The notes below the pieces were generated by a model that made no database searches, was not told the origin of the DNA, and saw only the letters and a program-made list of their open reading frames with translations. Shown in pieces: positions 54,487 through 63,667 of a DNA stretch of 64,000 nt. Position numbers and translations under genes: made by a program. This DNA is from Bartonella taylorii 8TBB (GTDB taxonomy: Bacteria > Pseudomonadota > Alphaproteobacteria > Rhizobiales > Rhizobiaceae), in contig NZ_CADEAG010000008.1 in the NCBI RefSeq assembly GCF_902825155.1, forward strand, positions 1-64,000. Reading direction: 5' to 3'. The stretch's first letter is position 1; every line of letters begins with the position of its first letter.

Positions 54487-54857
54487 TGAATAAAGTTCTC
54501 ATAACAACATTGCTACTTTGCACAGGGCTCATCACGGCTGGATGTGAAAAAACCTATAGCGTCGCAGAATTTAAAAAAGATAAAAATTTACGCTTAGAGT
54601 GGGATGCTAAATGTGGATTCGCAGGAACTTCAAAAAATTGTGAAAATCTAAGATTAGCATTTTTAGAACTTCAGAAAGAAGCTGAAGTAAAAGAAGCAGA
54701 AAGAAGGCGTAAAGTTGCAGAGGAGAATAAAAAACGTATGGAAGAATTTATGGCTAAACAAAAAGCTGATCTTGAAAAAATGGAGGCTCAGACTAAAAAA
54801 AAGCTAGCAGAACAAAGAGCGAAAGAACGCGCTGAAGAAGAACAAAATAACAATTAA
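54486..54857 (+). CDS. EexN-family lipoprotein 2, with coiled-coil extension
   Basis: The first 60 residues are nearly identical to lipoprotein 1, including the DNA of the signal peptide region, showing a recent tandem duplication. The C-terminal 60 residues are a highly charged coiled coil ('EENKKRMEEFMAKQKADLEK') not found in the first copy. The lipid anchor would place the coiled coil in the periplasm. Confidence 0.85.
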   Translation: MNKVLITTLLLCTGLITAGCEKTYSVAEFKKDKNLRLEWDAKCGFAGTSKNCENLRLAFLELQKEAEVKEAERRRKVAEENKKRMEEFMAKQKADLEKMEAQTKKKLAEQRAKERAEEEQNNN

Positions 54858-54898
54858 ATTATAAAAATACACAACGAATAGCGGAGTATCTAAAGGCA

Positions 54899-55138
54899 AT
54901 GGACTTCAAAAACATATTTACTAATATAGACAAGATGTTGATGAATCCTCTTACAAAGACAATGGATAGCACCACTACATACCGCTATTGCGCTTTATCT
55001 GCTCAACTTAAAGAGCTTTGTGCATTTTATAATATATTTATGGCAACATTATGTCTGCGCTCTAGATTTATCATCACTGGTTATAAAAAACCAGAACATA
55101 GCAGAATTTTAAAATTGTGCTCAAACCTCAAAAACTGA
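54899..55138 (+). pseudogene. Truncated VirB6 copy
   Basis: A 79-codon frame begins like VirB6 at 55546: both have a Phe-x-x-Ile-Asp, then Met-x-Pro-Leu-x-Lys-x-Met, then Tyr and Cys-x-x-Tyr-x-Ile-Phe at equal spacing. After about 55 residues the similarity ends and the frame closes. The full gene has about 306 residues, so this is an N-terminal relic of a duplicated virB6. Its place between two eexN genes suggests the unit eexN-virB6 was duplicated. Confidence 0.75.
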
Positions 55139-55159
55139 AAGAAAGAAGGGGAATTAATC

Positions 55160-55483
55160 GTGAATAAAGTCATTATCACCATATTGCTGCTTTGCACTGC
55201 AATTGTCACTGCTGGGTGTGAAAAAACCCATAGCGTAGCAGAATTTAAAAAAGATAAAAAATTGATGGAAGAGTGGGATGCTAGGTGTGGATTAGCAGGA
55301 ACTTCAAAAAATTGTGAAAATCTAAGATTAGCAGAAGATGAACTTGAGAAAGAATATAAGCAAAACGCTGAAGAAAGAGCTCGTAAACGTAGAGAGGAGC
55401 GAGAGAAAAAGCAAAAAGAAGAGAAAGCTGAATATGAAAAATGGAACGCTAAACAAAAACAGGATAACAATTTTGACCCATAA
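55160..55483 (+). CDS. EexN-family lipoprotein 3
   Basis: This 107-residue lipoprotein starts with GTG (GAAGGGG upstream), has lipobox VTAGC and the core 'EKTHSVAEFKKDKKLMEEWD...CGLAGTSKNCENLRLA', where Tyr is replaced by His. The C-terminal 45 residues are a charged helix. It is more diverged than copies 1 and 2 and shares its leader with the orphan at 43.1-43.4 kb. Confidence 0.85.
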   Translation: MNKVIITILLLCTAIVTAGCEKTHSVAEFKKDKKLMEEWDARCGLAGTSKNCENLRLAEDELEKEYKQNAEERARKRREEREKKQKEEKAEYEKWNAKQKQDNNFDP

Positions 55484-55545
55484 ATGAAATCATTGTCACA
55501 ACCAGAAATAACTACATTTGCAAAATTAGATAGAACGGACATATA

Positions 55546-56466
55546 ATGGCTAAAAGTATAGACCCGTTTACCACAATAGACAACGGTATAATGGAACCCC
55601 TTAAAAAGGTGATGGGTAACAGCATTACACATCTTTCAACATCTTTAGGGGGGCCTCTTAAGGTATCTTGTACATTATACATTATATTTATTGGTTACAA
55701 TGTCATCTATGGACGTTCTTCCATGCCCTTATGGGACTTTATAGCAACAACTTTCAAACTTGGCATCATTGTTGCACTCACAACAAATGCTGCTCACTAT
55801 AATACATGGGTTACAAATATATTTTTCAGTGATCTGCCAAATGCCATTGCAAATGTCACACAAGGAGCTCACTCGGATAAAAATGTATGGGATAATTTGT
55901 TGCAAAATGCTGCTGCACACGCTTTTGATGCAGCAAGCAATACACCAGGCCGTAAAATCGGTACGTTTATTGCCAACTGGATTGCTGGTTGTATCTGCTA
56001 TGTAGTTGCTATTATAGTTTGTACAATCGGTTTTATCGTCTCAATGTTGGCTAAGCTTGGTTTATTTCTTGTCATATCAGTGGGACCACTTTTTATAAGC
56101 CTTTATATGTTTTCATCAACAAGGCGTTTTACAGAAGCGTGGTTAAACCAAACAGCAAACTTCATCATTTTACAGGTATTAGTAGTGCTACTTGGTGGTC
56201 TGTATATCAAGATTGCAACGAATATCTTTTCAGGAGACATGGAAGATATTTTGTTTTCCTTACTTAACTTTATGGCTGTCGGCATCTGTGGGATTTACCT
56301 TTTCTTCCATTTACCTGGTATTGCTTCCGCTTTAGCCTCTGGGGGAGCCTCCCTTACAGGAGCAACAAAATTAGGCGCAGACTCAGCAAAAACGGCTTGG
56401 AAAGGTGCTAAAAAGTTAGAAAGAATGTTCGGAAAAATAATGGCTAAAATGTTTGGGAAAGGATAA
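55546..56466 (+). CDS. virB6: VirB6-like polytopic membrane protein
   Basis: This 306-residue protein has at least five membrane segments (around residues 40-55, 65-85, 145-170, 172-190, 200-225 and 232-255), among them 'CICYVVAIIVCTIGFIVSML' and 'LGLFLVISVGPLFISLYMF', the typical VirB6 core, and ends in a basic tail. VirB6 is part of the inner-membrane channel. It is the full copy; an N-terminal relic lies 650 bases upstream. Confidence 0.92.
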   Translation: MAKSIDPFTTIDNGIMEPLKKVMGNSITHLSTSLGGPLKVSCTLYIIFIGYNVIYGRSSMPLWDFIATTFKLGIIVALTTNAAHYNTWVTNIFFSDLPNAIANVTQGAHSDKNVWDNLLQNAAAHAFDAASNTPGRKIGTFIANWIAGCICYVVAIIVCTIGFIVSMLAKLGLFLVISVGPLFISLYMFSSTRRFTEAWLNQTANFIILQVLVVLLGGLYIKIATNIFSGDMEDILFSLLNFMAVGICGIYLFFHLPGIASALASGGASLTGATKLGADSAKTAWKGAKKLERMFGKIMAKMFGKG

Positions 56467-56473
56467 TAGGATA

Positions 56474-56761
56474 GTGTTAAAAAAAATTGGGGTAATTTTA
56501 TCGCTGATCCTCTTGAGCGGTTGTATGTCTTCACCAAACACCTTGAAGTCATTACCAAAATGCAATGGATATTCTAAGCGACCATTAAACAAATCAATGT
56601 GGAATTGGGAAGGGAAAACGCCCTCTCCCACTCCCATCATCATCAGCAACAATAAAGACATAAAAGCATCAGTCAAAGAGGGCAAATTCGAAACGCTTCT
56701 CGCACAAAAATTAACTGATGAAGAAATGAAATCCTACAAAGATTGCGGGCAAAAAGCATGA
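56474..56761 (+). CDS. virB7: VirB7-like lipoprotein
   Basis: This 95-residue lipoprotein starts at GTG 56474 (lipobox LSGC), although a TTG at 56453 in the same frame is possible. After the anchor it has '[19 protein letters not shown]', which matches VirB7/TrwH-type lipoproteins that pair with VirB9 in the outer-membrane ring. It is longer than the classical VirB7. Its stop overlaps the virB8 start (ATGA). Confidence 0.78.
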   Translation: MLKKIGVILSLILLSGCMSSPNTLKSLPKCNGYSKRPLNKSMWNWEGKTPSPTPIIISNNKDIKASVKEGKFETLLAQKLTDEEMKSYKDCGQKA

Positions 56762-57429
56762 AAGAAAAAGACGTAGAACAATACATCGCCGAAGCGCGCT
56801 TGTTTGATCAAGACCGTATGCTCGCCTCACGTCGCATCACCCGCGCCTCACTCACCATTGCCGCGATAGCCGTTATCGTCGCGATACTGTCCTCCATCGC
56901 GGTCATCACCCTCACCCCGCTCAAAACCGTTGAGCCCTTCGTCATCCGTGTAGACAATTCAACCGGCATCGTCGAAGTGGTAGAAACCTTAAAAGAAGGC
57001 CCAACAAATGTCGACGAAGCGATCACCCGCTATTTCGCCGCAAAATATGTTCGCTCCCGTGAAGGCTTTGAAGCCGAAGAGATACAACATAACTTCCAAA
57101 CCGTCTCCCTGCTCTCTTCTCCCGAAGAGCAAGAAAGATTTGCCAGCTGGTATGGAGCAAGAAATCCACAAAGCCCTCAAATTCTCTATAAAAACGCTAG
57201 CGTCACGGTCACGATAAAATCAATCTCCTTTATCAATCAAGATGTCGCACAAGTGCGTTATTACAAAACCGTCCGTGACAATGATAAAAACAGAGAATTT
57301 ATCACGCACTGGGTTTCAACCCTCACCTTTGAATATATCAACGCTCCAATCTCTGTACAAAACCGTTTGATAAATCCTCTTGGCTTTATTGTTAATGAAT
57401 ATAGAACCGATCCAGAAGTGGTCAACTGA
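56758..57429 (+). CDS. virB8: VirB8-like assembly factor
   Basis: This 223-residue bitopic protein has one membrane segment near residues 28-52 ('[20 protein letters not shown]') and a periplasmic domain with '[21 protein letters not shown]' and 'YNFQ'-like elements typical of VirB8 (NTF2 fold). It nucleates assembly of the core. The start at 56758 lies in the virB7 stop. Codon use has more C/G than in neighbours. Confidence 0.94.
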   Translation: MKEKDVEQYIAEARLFDQDRMLASRRITRASLTIAAIAVIVAILSSIAVITLTPLKTVEPFVIRVDNSTGIVEVVETLKEGPTNVDEAITRYFAAKYVRSREGFEAEEIQHNFQTVSLLSSPEEQERFASWYGARNPQSPQILYKNASVTVTIKSISFINQDVAQVRYYKTVRDNDKNREFITHWVSTLTFEYINAPISVQNRLINPLGFIVNEYRTDPEVVN

Positions 57430-57432
57430 TCC

Positions 57433-58284
57433 ATGAAAAAAAAATTCCTTCTTCTTTTTTTAAGTGCTGTCGCCTTTTCTCCTGCCCCCTTGGGCCATGC
57501 CAGTATTTTTCCCACCCGTGCTCCCAACGATAGCCGCATTCGCTTTATCAATTATGATGCTTATAATGTCACAAAAATTATTGGCTCCATACGCTCATCG
57601 GTGCAAATAGAATTTTCCGCTGATGAAGAAATTGCTCATGTCGCTATTGGCAACAGCGTGGCATGGGAAGTTGCACCCGCTGGCAATATTCTTTTCCTCA
57701 AAGCACGAGAAGTGCAACCTATTACCAATCTCCAAGTCGTCACCACGCGCCGCGATGGCTCAAAGCGGTCTTATCAATTCGAACTAACGGTGAAAGATGG
57801 AGAAATTTCAACAGCACAAGAAACATATTTCCTCGTAAAATTTCGCTACCCACAAGACGAAGCAGAACAAAGAAGGCTTGCAGCACTTTTGCGACAAGAA
57901 AAAAAACAAGCACAACATATTGATGGTATTTTTGATACTTATGAAACCTACGGACCACGCAATTGGGCTTATACGGCACAAGGCTCTGTTAACCTTGAAC
58001 CATCCTCCGTTTATGACAACGGAAAAACCACAACATTTACCTTCCCAGACAATCAAGAAATCCCTGCCATTTATATTGTAAACAGTGACGGTACAGAATC
58101 CCTTGTCCCCAAAACCACCAAGGGAAATATGGTCATTGTCCATGCCATTAGCTCCCGATTCACCCTAAGATACGGGAGAAATGTTTTATGCGTCTTTAAT
58201 GAAGCCTATCAACAAAAAGGCACAAATCCAGGAACCGGAACAACCTCACCATCTGTTGAGCGCAAAATCGCATCAGATCTTTAA
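57433..58284 (+). CDS. virB9: VirB9-like outer-membrane ring protein
   Basis: This 283-residue protein has a signal peptide ending about residue 23 ('PAPLGHAS'), the N-terminal 'DSRIRFINYDAYNVTKIIGS' and the C-terminal domain with 'NWAYTAQG' and 'FTLRYGRNVLCVFNEAY', which are VirB9 hallmarks. It binds VirB7 and VirB10 in the outer ring. Three bases separate it from virB8, and the next gene begins 28 bases after its stop. Confidence 0.95.
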   Translation: MKKKFLLLFLSAVAFSPAPLGHASIFPTRAPNDSRIRFINYDAYNVTKIIGSIRSSVQIEFSADEEIAHVAIGNSVAWEVAPAGNILFLKAREVQPITNLQVVTTRRDGSKRSYQFELTVKDGEISTAQETYFLVKFRYPQDEAEQRRLAALLRQEKKQAQHIDGIFDTYETYGPRNWAYTAQGSVNLEPSSVYDNGKTTTFTFPDNQEIPAIYIVNSDGTESLVPKTTKGNMVIVHAISSRFTLRYGRNVLCVFNEAYQQKGTNPGTGTTSPSVERKIASDL

Positions 58285-58312
58285 AGAAGCGGGAATAAAG
58301 GGGGACACACCT

Positions 58313-59515
58313 ATGAGTGATAAAACAGTTACAGAAGATCGTGGTGCAATTGGCGATAAACGCAACAATATCTCACAAAGCCTTGGCAAAAAAATAGTTA
58401 TCATGATAGCCTGTATAGGATTTTGTGGCTATGCGCTTTGGAATATCCTCTCAACCCCCACCACCACAACAACAAAAGACACAGCAAAACCTCATAAAAA
58501 AGAGGAAAAAAACTTTCACAATTCCCTCGCCCCCTTAGAATTAGCGCCCTCTGAACCTCACGCAAAAATTGGCACAATTACCTTACCACCACCACAACCA
58601 CTCACACCAGAACCTCTTAAAAATGATCCCCTACTTGATGCAGCAAGACGTGCTCCTGTTCTCGCTTTTGCCAAAGGCTCTCAATCTCAGTTACAAAACC
58701 TCGTCAGCAATAATCTTACCAACGCATTTGACAAATTCAATACACTGGAAAATCTCGCGAATGCGCAAAATTCTCCTGCTCTTCAAGCAACGAAAAATTT
58801 TTCTACCCTTTTAAAACCGACCACAACAGAAGACACAAAAGCAAGTTTCATAGGCAATAGAAACTTTATCATCGCCATGGGAACATCTATTCCCTGTATC
58901 TTAGAAACGGCATTAAACAGTGACCAACCTGGCTTTGCAAGCTGCATCATTAACCGTGATATCCTCTCTGACAATGGTCGCGTTGTTCTGCTTGATAAAG
59001 GAACCCAAGTTGTTGGTGAATACCGCGGTGGAATAAAACAAGGGCAATCTCGCCTCTTTGTCCTCTGGACAAGAGCCAAAACCCCAACGGGTGTCATCAT
59101 CCCCCTTGCCTCACCAGCAACCGATAGTTTAGGCAGAGCCGGTTTCGATGGCAACATTGACACGCATTGGTGGGAACGCTTTGGCTCTTCCCTTTTACTC
59201 ACCGTTATTGATGGTGTCACAACAAACCTCACCAATAGAATGCAAAAAAAATCCAATAAAGCAGGTGCAAACAACTCTGCGGGCGGTGGTTTTGAAGGCG
59301 CAGACAACGTAGGAAAAGATACTGCCAGTATTGCCCTTGAAAATCAAATCAACATCCCTCCTACCCTAGAAAAATTTCAAGGCGAACTTGTCAACATTTT
59401 TGTAGCAAGAGACTTGGACTTTTCATCCGTTTATAAACTTGCCGTCAAGGAAAGAAGAAACAAAATCTTCCCACGCTCTATTCCAAGAAATTTCTTTCAC
59501 CACTCTCAAAGGTAG
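58313..59515 (+). CDS. virB10: VirB10-like core protein
   Basis: This 400-residue protein has one membrane segment at about 26-45 ('IVIMIACIGFCGYALWNIL'), a proline-rich periplasmic stretch ('TLPPPQPLTPEPLKNDP') and the C-terminal VirB10 barrel with 'GTSIPCILETALNSDQPGFASCIINRDI' in part and 'VLLDKGTQVVGEYRGG'. It spans both membranes. The ATG at 58313 has AAGGGGGA upstream; the frame extends upstream into virB9 without a better start. Confidence 0.95.
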   Translation: MSDKTVTEDRGAIGDKRNNISQSLGKKIVIMIACIGFCGYALWNILSTPTTTTTKDTAKPHKKEEKNFHNSLAPLELAPSEPHAKIGTITLPPPQPLTPEPLKNDPLLDAARRAPVLAFAKGSQSQLQNLVSNNLTNAFDKFNTLENLANAQNSPALQATKNFSTLLKPTTTEDTKASFIGNRNFIIAMGTSIPCILETALNSDQPGFASCIINRDILSDNGRVVLLDKGTQVVGEYRGGIKQGQSRLFVLWTRAKTPTGVIIPLASPATDSLGRAGFDGNIDTHWWERFGSSLLLTVIDGVTTNLTNRMQKKSNKAGANNSAGGGFEGADNVGKDTASIALENQINIPPTLEKFQGELVNIFVARDLDFSSVYKLAVKERRNKIFPRSIPRNFFHHSQR

Positions 59516-59527
59516 CACAAATAAATT

Positions 59528-60580
59528 ATGGCCACAGCAAAAAATACAGAACGCGCTTCCATCGTCTTAACGAAATTAAAAATATTAGAGAACTATCTGA
59601 ATGACGACAATTTATTCGAAATTGTTATCAATCGCCCTGGTGAAGTGATCGTTGAAGGCCCCAATGGTTGGCAAACCCACATCCTGAAAGATTTAACATA
59701 TGGTGAATTAGAAGGGATTGCAAAAGTCGTCGCGGCTTATACAACACAGAAGATTAGCGTAGAAAATCCAGTTCTCTCCGCAACACTGCCCAACAATGAA
59801 CGCATACAAATTGTTATGCCTCCAGCAGTCGCACCAAATACAATCAGTATGACAATTCGTAAACCTTCATCACGCACTTTTTCTCTTGAAAGTTTACATG
59901 AAAACAATCTGTTTTCTGTCACCCAAAACACCAGTTTCACACCCACGCAACAAATGACAGAACGGTTATCCGAACTCTCTGATACAGACAAAGAGCTAAC
60001 AGATCTCTTTATCGCTAAAGATTTTTGCACCTTTTTAGAAAGAGCCGTTATCACACAACAAAATATCTTAATCTCTGGCAAAACCGGTTCAGGGAAAACA
60101 ACCCTCTCTAAAGCTTTAATTGCAAAAATCCCTGACTATGAACGGATTCTCACCATAGAAGATACTCCAGAACTTGTTGTTCCACATTCAAATAAAGTGC
60201 AACTCTTTTACTCAAAAGACAACCAAGGACTAGCAAAAGCAGGCGCAAAAGAACTACTTGAATCCGGATTACGTATGCGCCCCGATAGAATACTTTTACA
60301 AGAATTGCGTGATGGTACAGCTTTTTACTATATCCGCAATGTCAATTCCGGTCACCCAGGTTCAATCACCACGGTTCATGCCTCCACAGCGCTTGCAGCC
60401 TTTGAACAAATGACTCTGCTTGTGAAAGAAAGTGAAGGAGGTGGGAATTTAGCACGAGAAGATATCCGTGGCCTATTAATCTCGATGATTGATGTCATCA
60501 TTCAATGTAAACGCCTCGAAGGAAAATTCCGTGTGACCGAAATTTACTACGATCCCTTTAAGCGCCGAGACGCTTTCTAA
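59528..60580 (+). CDS. virB11: VirB11-like traffic ATPase
   Basis: This 350-residue hexameric ATPase has Walker A 'SGKTGSGKTTLSKAL', the Asp box 'ILTIEDTPEL', Walker B region 'LRMRPDRILLQELRD' and the His box 'GHPGSITTVHA'. It drives substrate entry and pilus dynamics. The frame is intact. No virD4 follows, and the next gene is on the opposite strand. Confidence 0.96.
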   Translation: MATAKNTERASIVLTKLKILENYLNDDNLFEIVINRPGEVIVEGPNGWQTHILKDLTYGELEGIAKVVAAYTTQKISVENPVLSATLPNNERIQIVMPPAVAPNTISMTIRKPSSRTFSLESLHENNLFSVTQNTSFTPTQQMTERLSELSDTDKELTDLFIAKDFCTFLERAVITQQNILISGKTGSGKTTLSKALIAKIPDYERILTIEDTPELVVPHSNKVQLFYSKDNQGLAKAGAKELLESGLRMRPDRILLQELRDGTAFYYIRNVNSGHPGSITTVHASTALAAFEQMTLLVKESEGGGNLAREDIRGLLISMIDVIIQCKRLEGKFRVTEIYYDPFKRRDAF

Positions 60581-60905
60581 AAACATTAAAAGTCAATTAT
60601 ACAAATCCGAACACATCGCTATACGCTCAAATCATCATTGATAACCACTCATTTTGTAAATTAAAGCTAACCTAGCTTAATATGTATATTCCAAAAACCC
60701 GTACCAATTTTCTTTAAGTGAAAAATTTCTGTAACATAAAGGTAATGGTTCTCTTTTCTGCAACAAGAGCATTACTTTTCTAACTTTCTTTTATTTTCAT
60801 ATATCTTTGCAAGACCAGCTTCACCTATTGACCTTTATACTTTATAGATTTTAGCAAACTCTGCTCAGATAAGCTGGCGTATCTCCAACAACAAAACAAG
60901 CTAAC
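60581..60905. other. Spacer between virB11 and the Fic gene
   Basis: Convergent gap of 325 bases. No gene and no strong terminator stem were found. Coupling-protein sequence is absent. Confidence 0.5.
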
Positions 60906-61514
60906 TCAAGAGCGCTCACAACCATAATCAATGAGATTCTGACGGATGAGTACAAACATTAAATCAAAATTACCAAAATGTGCTGCAATTGATGCCTTTA
61001 TCATTTCCTTTTGCTCAATACCCTTCCAGCTGATATGATACCCAGCTTCACGAGCAAGTTGCCCCATAAATTCACGAAGAGTCCGCCCATTCCCCTCTCG
61101 AAACGGATGCAACGCATTCAACTCGCCCATATAATATCCAGCCCTGTGGCTAAATTCATCAGCGTCAAGACCACGCAGATACTGTTCTTTTGCAAGCTGT
61201 TGTGTAATCTTCGGTGCATAACTTTCAATCTGATTATAACTAGCAAACATACTATTGCCTTTGGCGATATCCACTAAACGAACGTGTCCCGCCCATTCAT
61301 ATATGTCACCAAACAGTTTTCTATGGATCTCTTTCATGTGATTGAGATCAAACTCACCACCAATAGGAGTAAGTATAAGTTCAAGAGATCTTGCATAAGT
61401 AATGGTAGATTCTACACGCTGCAGCGTGGCTTTGTCTTTAATACCAAACCGATTATACATCACACCAGTTTCAGGATCAGTATAAGGATCACCACTCCCC
61501 TTATACTTCTCCAC
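60906..61514 (-). CDS. Fic-domain toxin (AMP transferase), VbhT/FicT-like
   Basis: This 202-residue protein has the complete Fic motif 'HPFREGNGRTLREF' (catalytic His, nucleotide-binding EGNGR) and the preceding 'GDIYEWAGHVRLVDIAKGNSMFA' flap region of class I Fic proteins. These transfer AMP to targets such as gyrase and topoisomerase IV. There is no BID or other secretion domain, so it fits a bacterial toxin rather than an effector such as VbhT or a Bep. It overlaps the antitoxin gene by 14 bases. Confidence 0.93.
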   Translation of the reverse strand: MEKYKGSGDPYTDPETGVMYNRFGIKDKATLQRVESTITYARSLELILTPIGGEFDLNHMKEIHRKLFGDIYEWAGHVRLVDIAKGNSMFASYNQIESYAPKITQQLAKEQYLRGLDADEFSHRAGYYMGELNALHPFREGNGRTLREFMGQLAREAGYHISWKGIEQKEMIKASIAAHFGNFDLMFVLIRQNLIDYGCERS

Positions 61515-61689
61515 GTTTTACCCGTTCCATATAATCTTTGATGATATCACTTATTTCAAGCTCTCCGATAATATAACGCTCTACTTGAGCAACGATCTGC
61601 GGATCTGGTTCCAACCCCTCTAAATGTTGGCTTGCTAATGCATTTTCAGCATAGAGGCGACGCAGCTTAATTTCCTCTTCACTCAACAT
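61501..61689 (-). CDS. VbhA-like antitoxin
   Basis: This 62-residue protein carries the inhibitory helix motif (S/T)xxxE(G/N) as 'ASQHLEGLEPD', where Ser and Glu block ATP binding in the Fic partner. The ATG at 61689 is preceded by GAGGAG, and the length equals that of VbhA-type antitoxins. The C-terminal half ('VERYIIGELEISDIIKDYMERV') is the antitoxin VbhA-like domain. The gene is upstream of and overlaps the toxin, as in known modules. Confidence 0.92.
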   Translation of the reverse strand: MLSEEEIKLRRLYAENALASQHLEGLEPDPQIVAQVERYIIGELEISDIIKDYMERVKRGEV

Positions 61690-61725
61690 ATCAAAATCTC
61701 CTCTCGCACCTATTATAGAGCGCAA

Positions 61726-62463
61726 ATCGCGCTAAAGAAGCAAGGTTTTTAATGCTTTAACTTCTTTCACCGCGTAACATCTTTTGACATCGTATACGCT
61801 ATTGCATTGTTTTGCTCTTGCGCACGTCTCTGTTGCAAAAATTTTATAACCGTTTTAAGCGCGTTCATAAAATTTTTATCATGAGACTATTTTTGAAGGA
61901 GAGCCGTTGAAAAATCAACGTCTTTTATAGACTATATCCTATCGACAGCACTTATTTAAAGCACTTTGAAGCCTTGAAAAATTCTTGATTAACTTGCCTC
62001 TGCTATCCTTGAGTAAGATCACAGAGTGCTTCGACATTTTGCATATCAATAATAGCTTCTTTAGAGAGAAAAGGTCCCTCCACCTTTCAATCTCTCACGT
62101 CGACGTGTAAGCCTATCCATATGATATTCATAGAAGTTTTTATAACCTGATAAGTTTTAAAAATCTTTGGCATATTGATTTTTTTCTGGTAAATAAAAAT
62201 AGATATTCAAAAATTACGAAAATATTAAAACAGAATATAAATTGAAATGGGGAAGAGCAGATAACATTGATTGATCTTAATAACACCTCAACAATATATC
62301 ATATCGCAGCATAGACAGTGAACTGATTTCAAGAACAAGGTAGTCTCTCTTTTCAAACCAACCTATTCAAATCATCACGTGCTAAAAGATATCAGTTTTT
62401 CCCTTTTTTCAGGGCAATCACTAGCCATAGTTTGACCTAATGGAACGCGTAAATTGACATCGA
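61726..62463. other. Spacer upstream of the Fic module
   Basis: No gene is supported in these 740 bases. The promoter of the toxin-antitoxin operon should lie close to 61700-61760. The rest is AT-rich and probably decayed. Confidence 0.45.
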
Positions 62464-62679
62464 TTAAAATTACTTTCTGGTCTACAATATGCTGATGAGA
62501 CATGCGTTAAAGCCCTTGTTGTTGATCCTTATAAAGCGAAGAAAGATCTATTCAAGTTTTTGGACGTGGTATTTGATCACAAGAATTGTTTATGGTGGGA
62601 TTCACCTCTACGCTACAGTCTAGATATGACTCAACCCTTATATGACCTTGAACGGGGCTCCTTTATCCATGAACCTTAA
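62464..62679 (+). pseudogene. Gene remnant, family unknown
   Basis: A frame open for 71 codons without a start codon of its own at the left end reads like a genuine protein C-terminus: 'ETCVKALVVDPYKAKKDLFK' and 'NCLWWDSPLRYSLDMTQPLY'. Upstream in frame lie stops. The balanced composition differs from the spacer around it. I cannot name the family. Confidence 0.4.
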
Positions 62680-63175
62680 AGAGATCGTTGAGTTGCTGAA
62701 TCTCGAGCATGCGCATTTTTAAAAAGGGTATCTCCCTCTTCACTCTAGTAACTCTATCTTTATTGTAGAGCGCTTTCTTTAATTATATATGGTATGCACT
62801 TAATATACCCGCTATAAATGCTTAGTATCTGTTATAAATCCCTAAAGGTATGTTTTTATATCCAAAATCTCAACGTTTTACCAACTCCACAAAAAAATAA
62901 CGCTATGCAATTCTCTCGTGATCATAATCCTCAATCTGGTGAAGATGAGACAAACAATATGATTGCGAATATAATTTTAAAAGCTCATCTGAAATGGAAA
63001 AATCATAAAAATTTCTGCTATAAAAATTAAAGAAGCCGCTATCCGTTGAACAGTAACTTCTTTATTTTGAGATTTATGTATAACACTTTACTGTTGGAGG
63101 ACGTATTTATTAAAATGCATGATCACGATCTGTAGAGGTTAATTCTTCATCAAAAAACTTTTTAGCTTGTTCTTC
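62680..63175. other. Spacer without recognised genes
   Basis: A 70-codon frame at 62818-63030 has no known features. An inverted repeat with GAAG near 63028-63063 may end a transcript. Nothing further is supported. Confidence 0.4.
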
Positions 63176-63274
63176 TTATTGGGCTTTACGTTTTTCCTCT
63201 TCACTTTTACCACAACCTGTAACACTCAATCCTATAGTCAATAGAGCCATGCATATTAAAAGAATTTTTTTCAT
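63176..63274 (-). CDS. Tiny lipoprotein, VirB7/TrwH-like in form
   Basis: A 32-residue frame with GAGGGG nine bases before the ATG encodes a signal with lipobox VTGC ('MKKILLICMALLTIGLSVTGC') followed by 'GKSEEEKRKAQ'. After the stop the same frame continues for 11 codons in similar charged style, so the stop may have truncated a longer gene. Its size and form resemble small T4SS lipoproteins, but there is no secretion gene beside it. Confidence 0.5.
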   Translation of the reverse strand: MKKILLICMALLTIGLSVTGCGKSEEEKRKAQ

Positions 63275-63417
63275 TTTACCCCTCTATAAATATCTCATCT
63301 GTTAACATCATCTCTCAAGAAGCGTCTTGGATTCTTCATACTGCATGAAGAATAGATTTTATCATCACTTTCTTGCTTTCACAGTGAACACTATGAGTAA
63401 AATAATATAAAAAAGGC

Positions 63418-63667
63418 TTATGACAGCCATCGTATAAGTTTGTCATAAAATACAATAAGAAGGAAAGAGCCAAAACTAACTACAAATGACGAAATTACAA
63501 TGTTTATTAGTGCTTTTGACCAACCCATTGATAAAATCATAATGGGAACTGTAATCAATCCTATAAAACCCATAACCGTTATAATGACTAGTATCACTAT
63601 TAATGGAATACGAAGCCATAAAAGGAAAAAACACTAATCCCTTTTTTCCTATTTGTATCTTGGTCAC
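63418..63667 (-). pseudogene. Frameshifted small membrane protein
   Basis: A GTG at 63667, with a run of G upstream, opens a frame reading 'VTKIQIGKKGLVFF'. At a T6 tract the better continuation is in another frame: 'LLWLRIPLIVILVIITVMGF', a second helix with 'PIMILSMGWSKALINIVISS', a third with 'SFVVSFGSFLLIVFYD', and a stop at 63418-63420. Together they give about 83 residues with three membrane helices. It is either frameshifted, slip-regulated or misread at a homopolymer. Confidence 0.45.
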
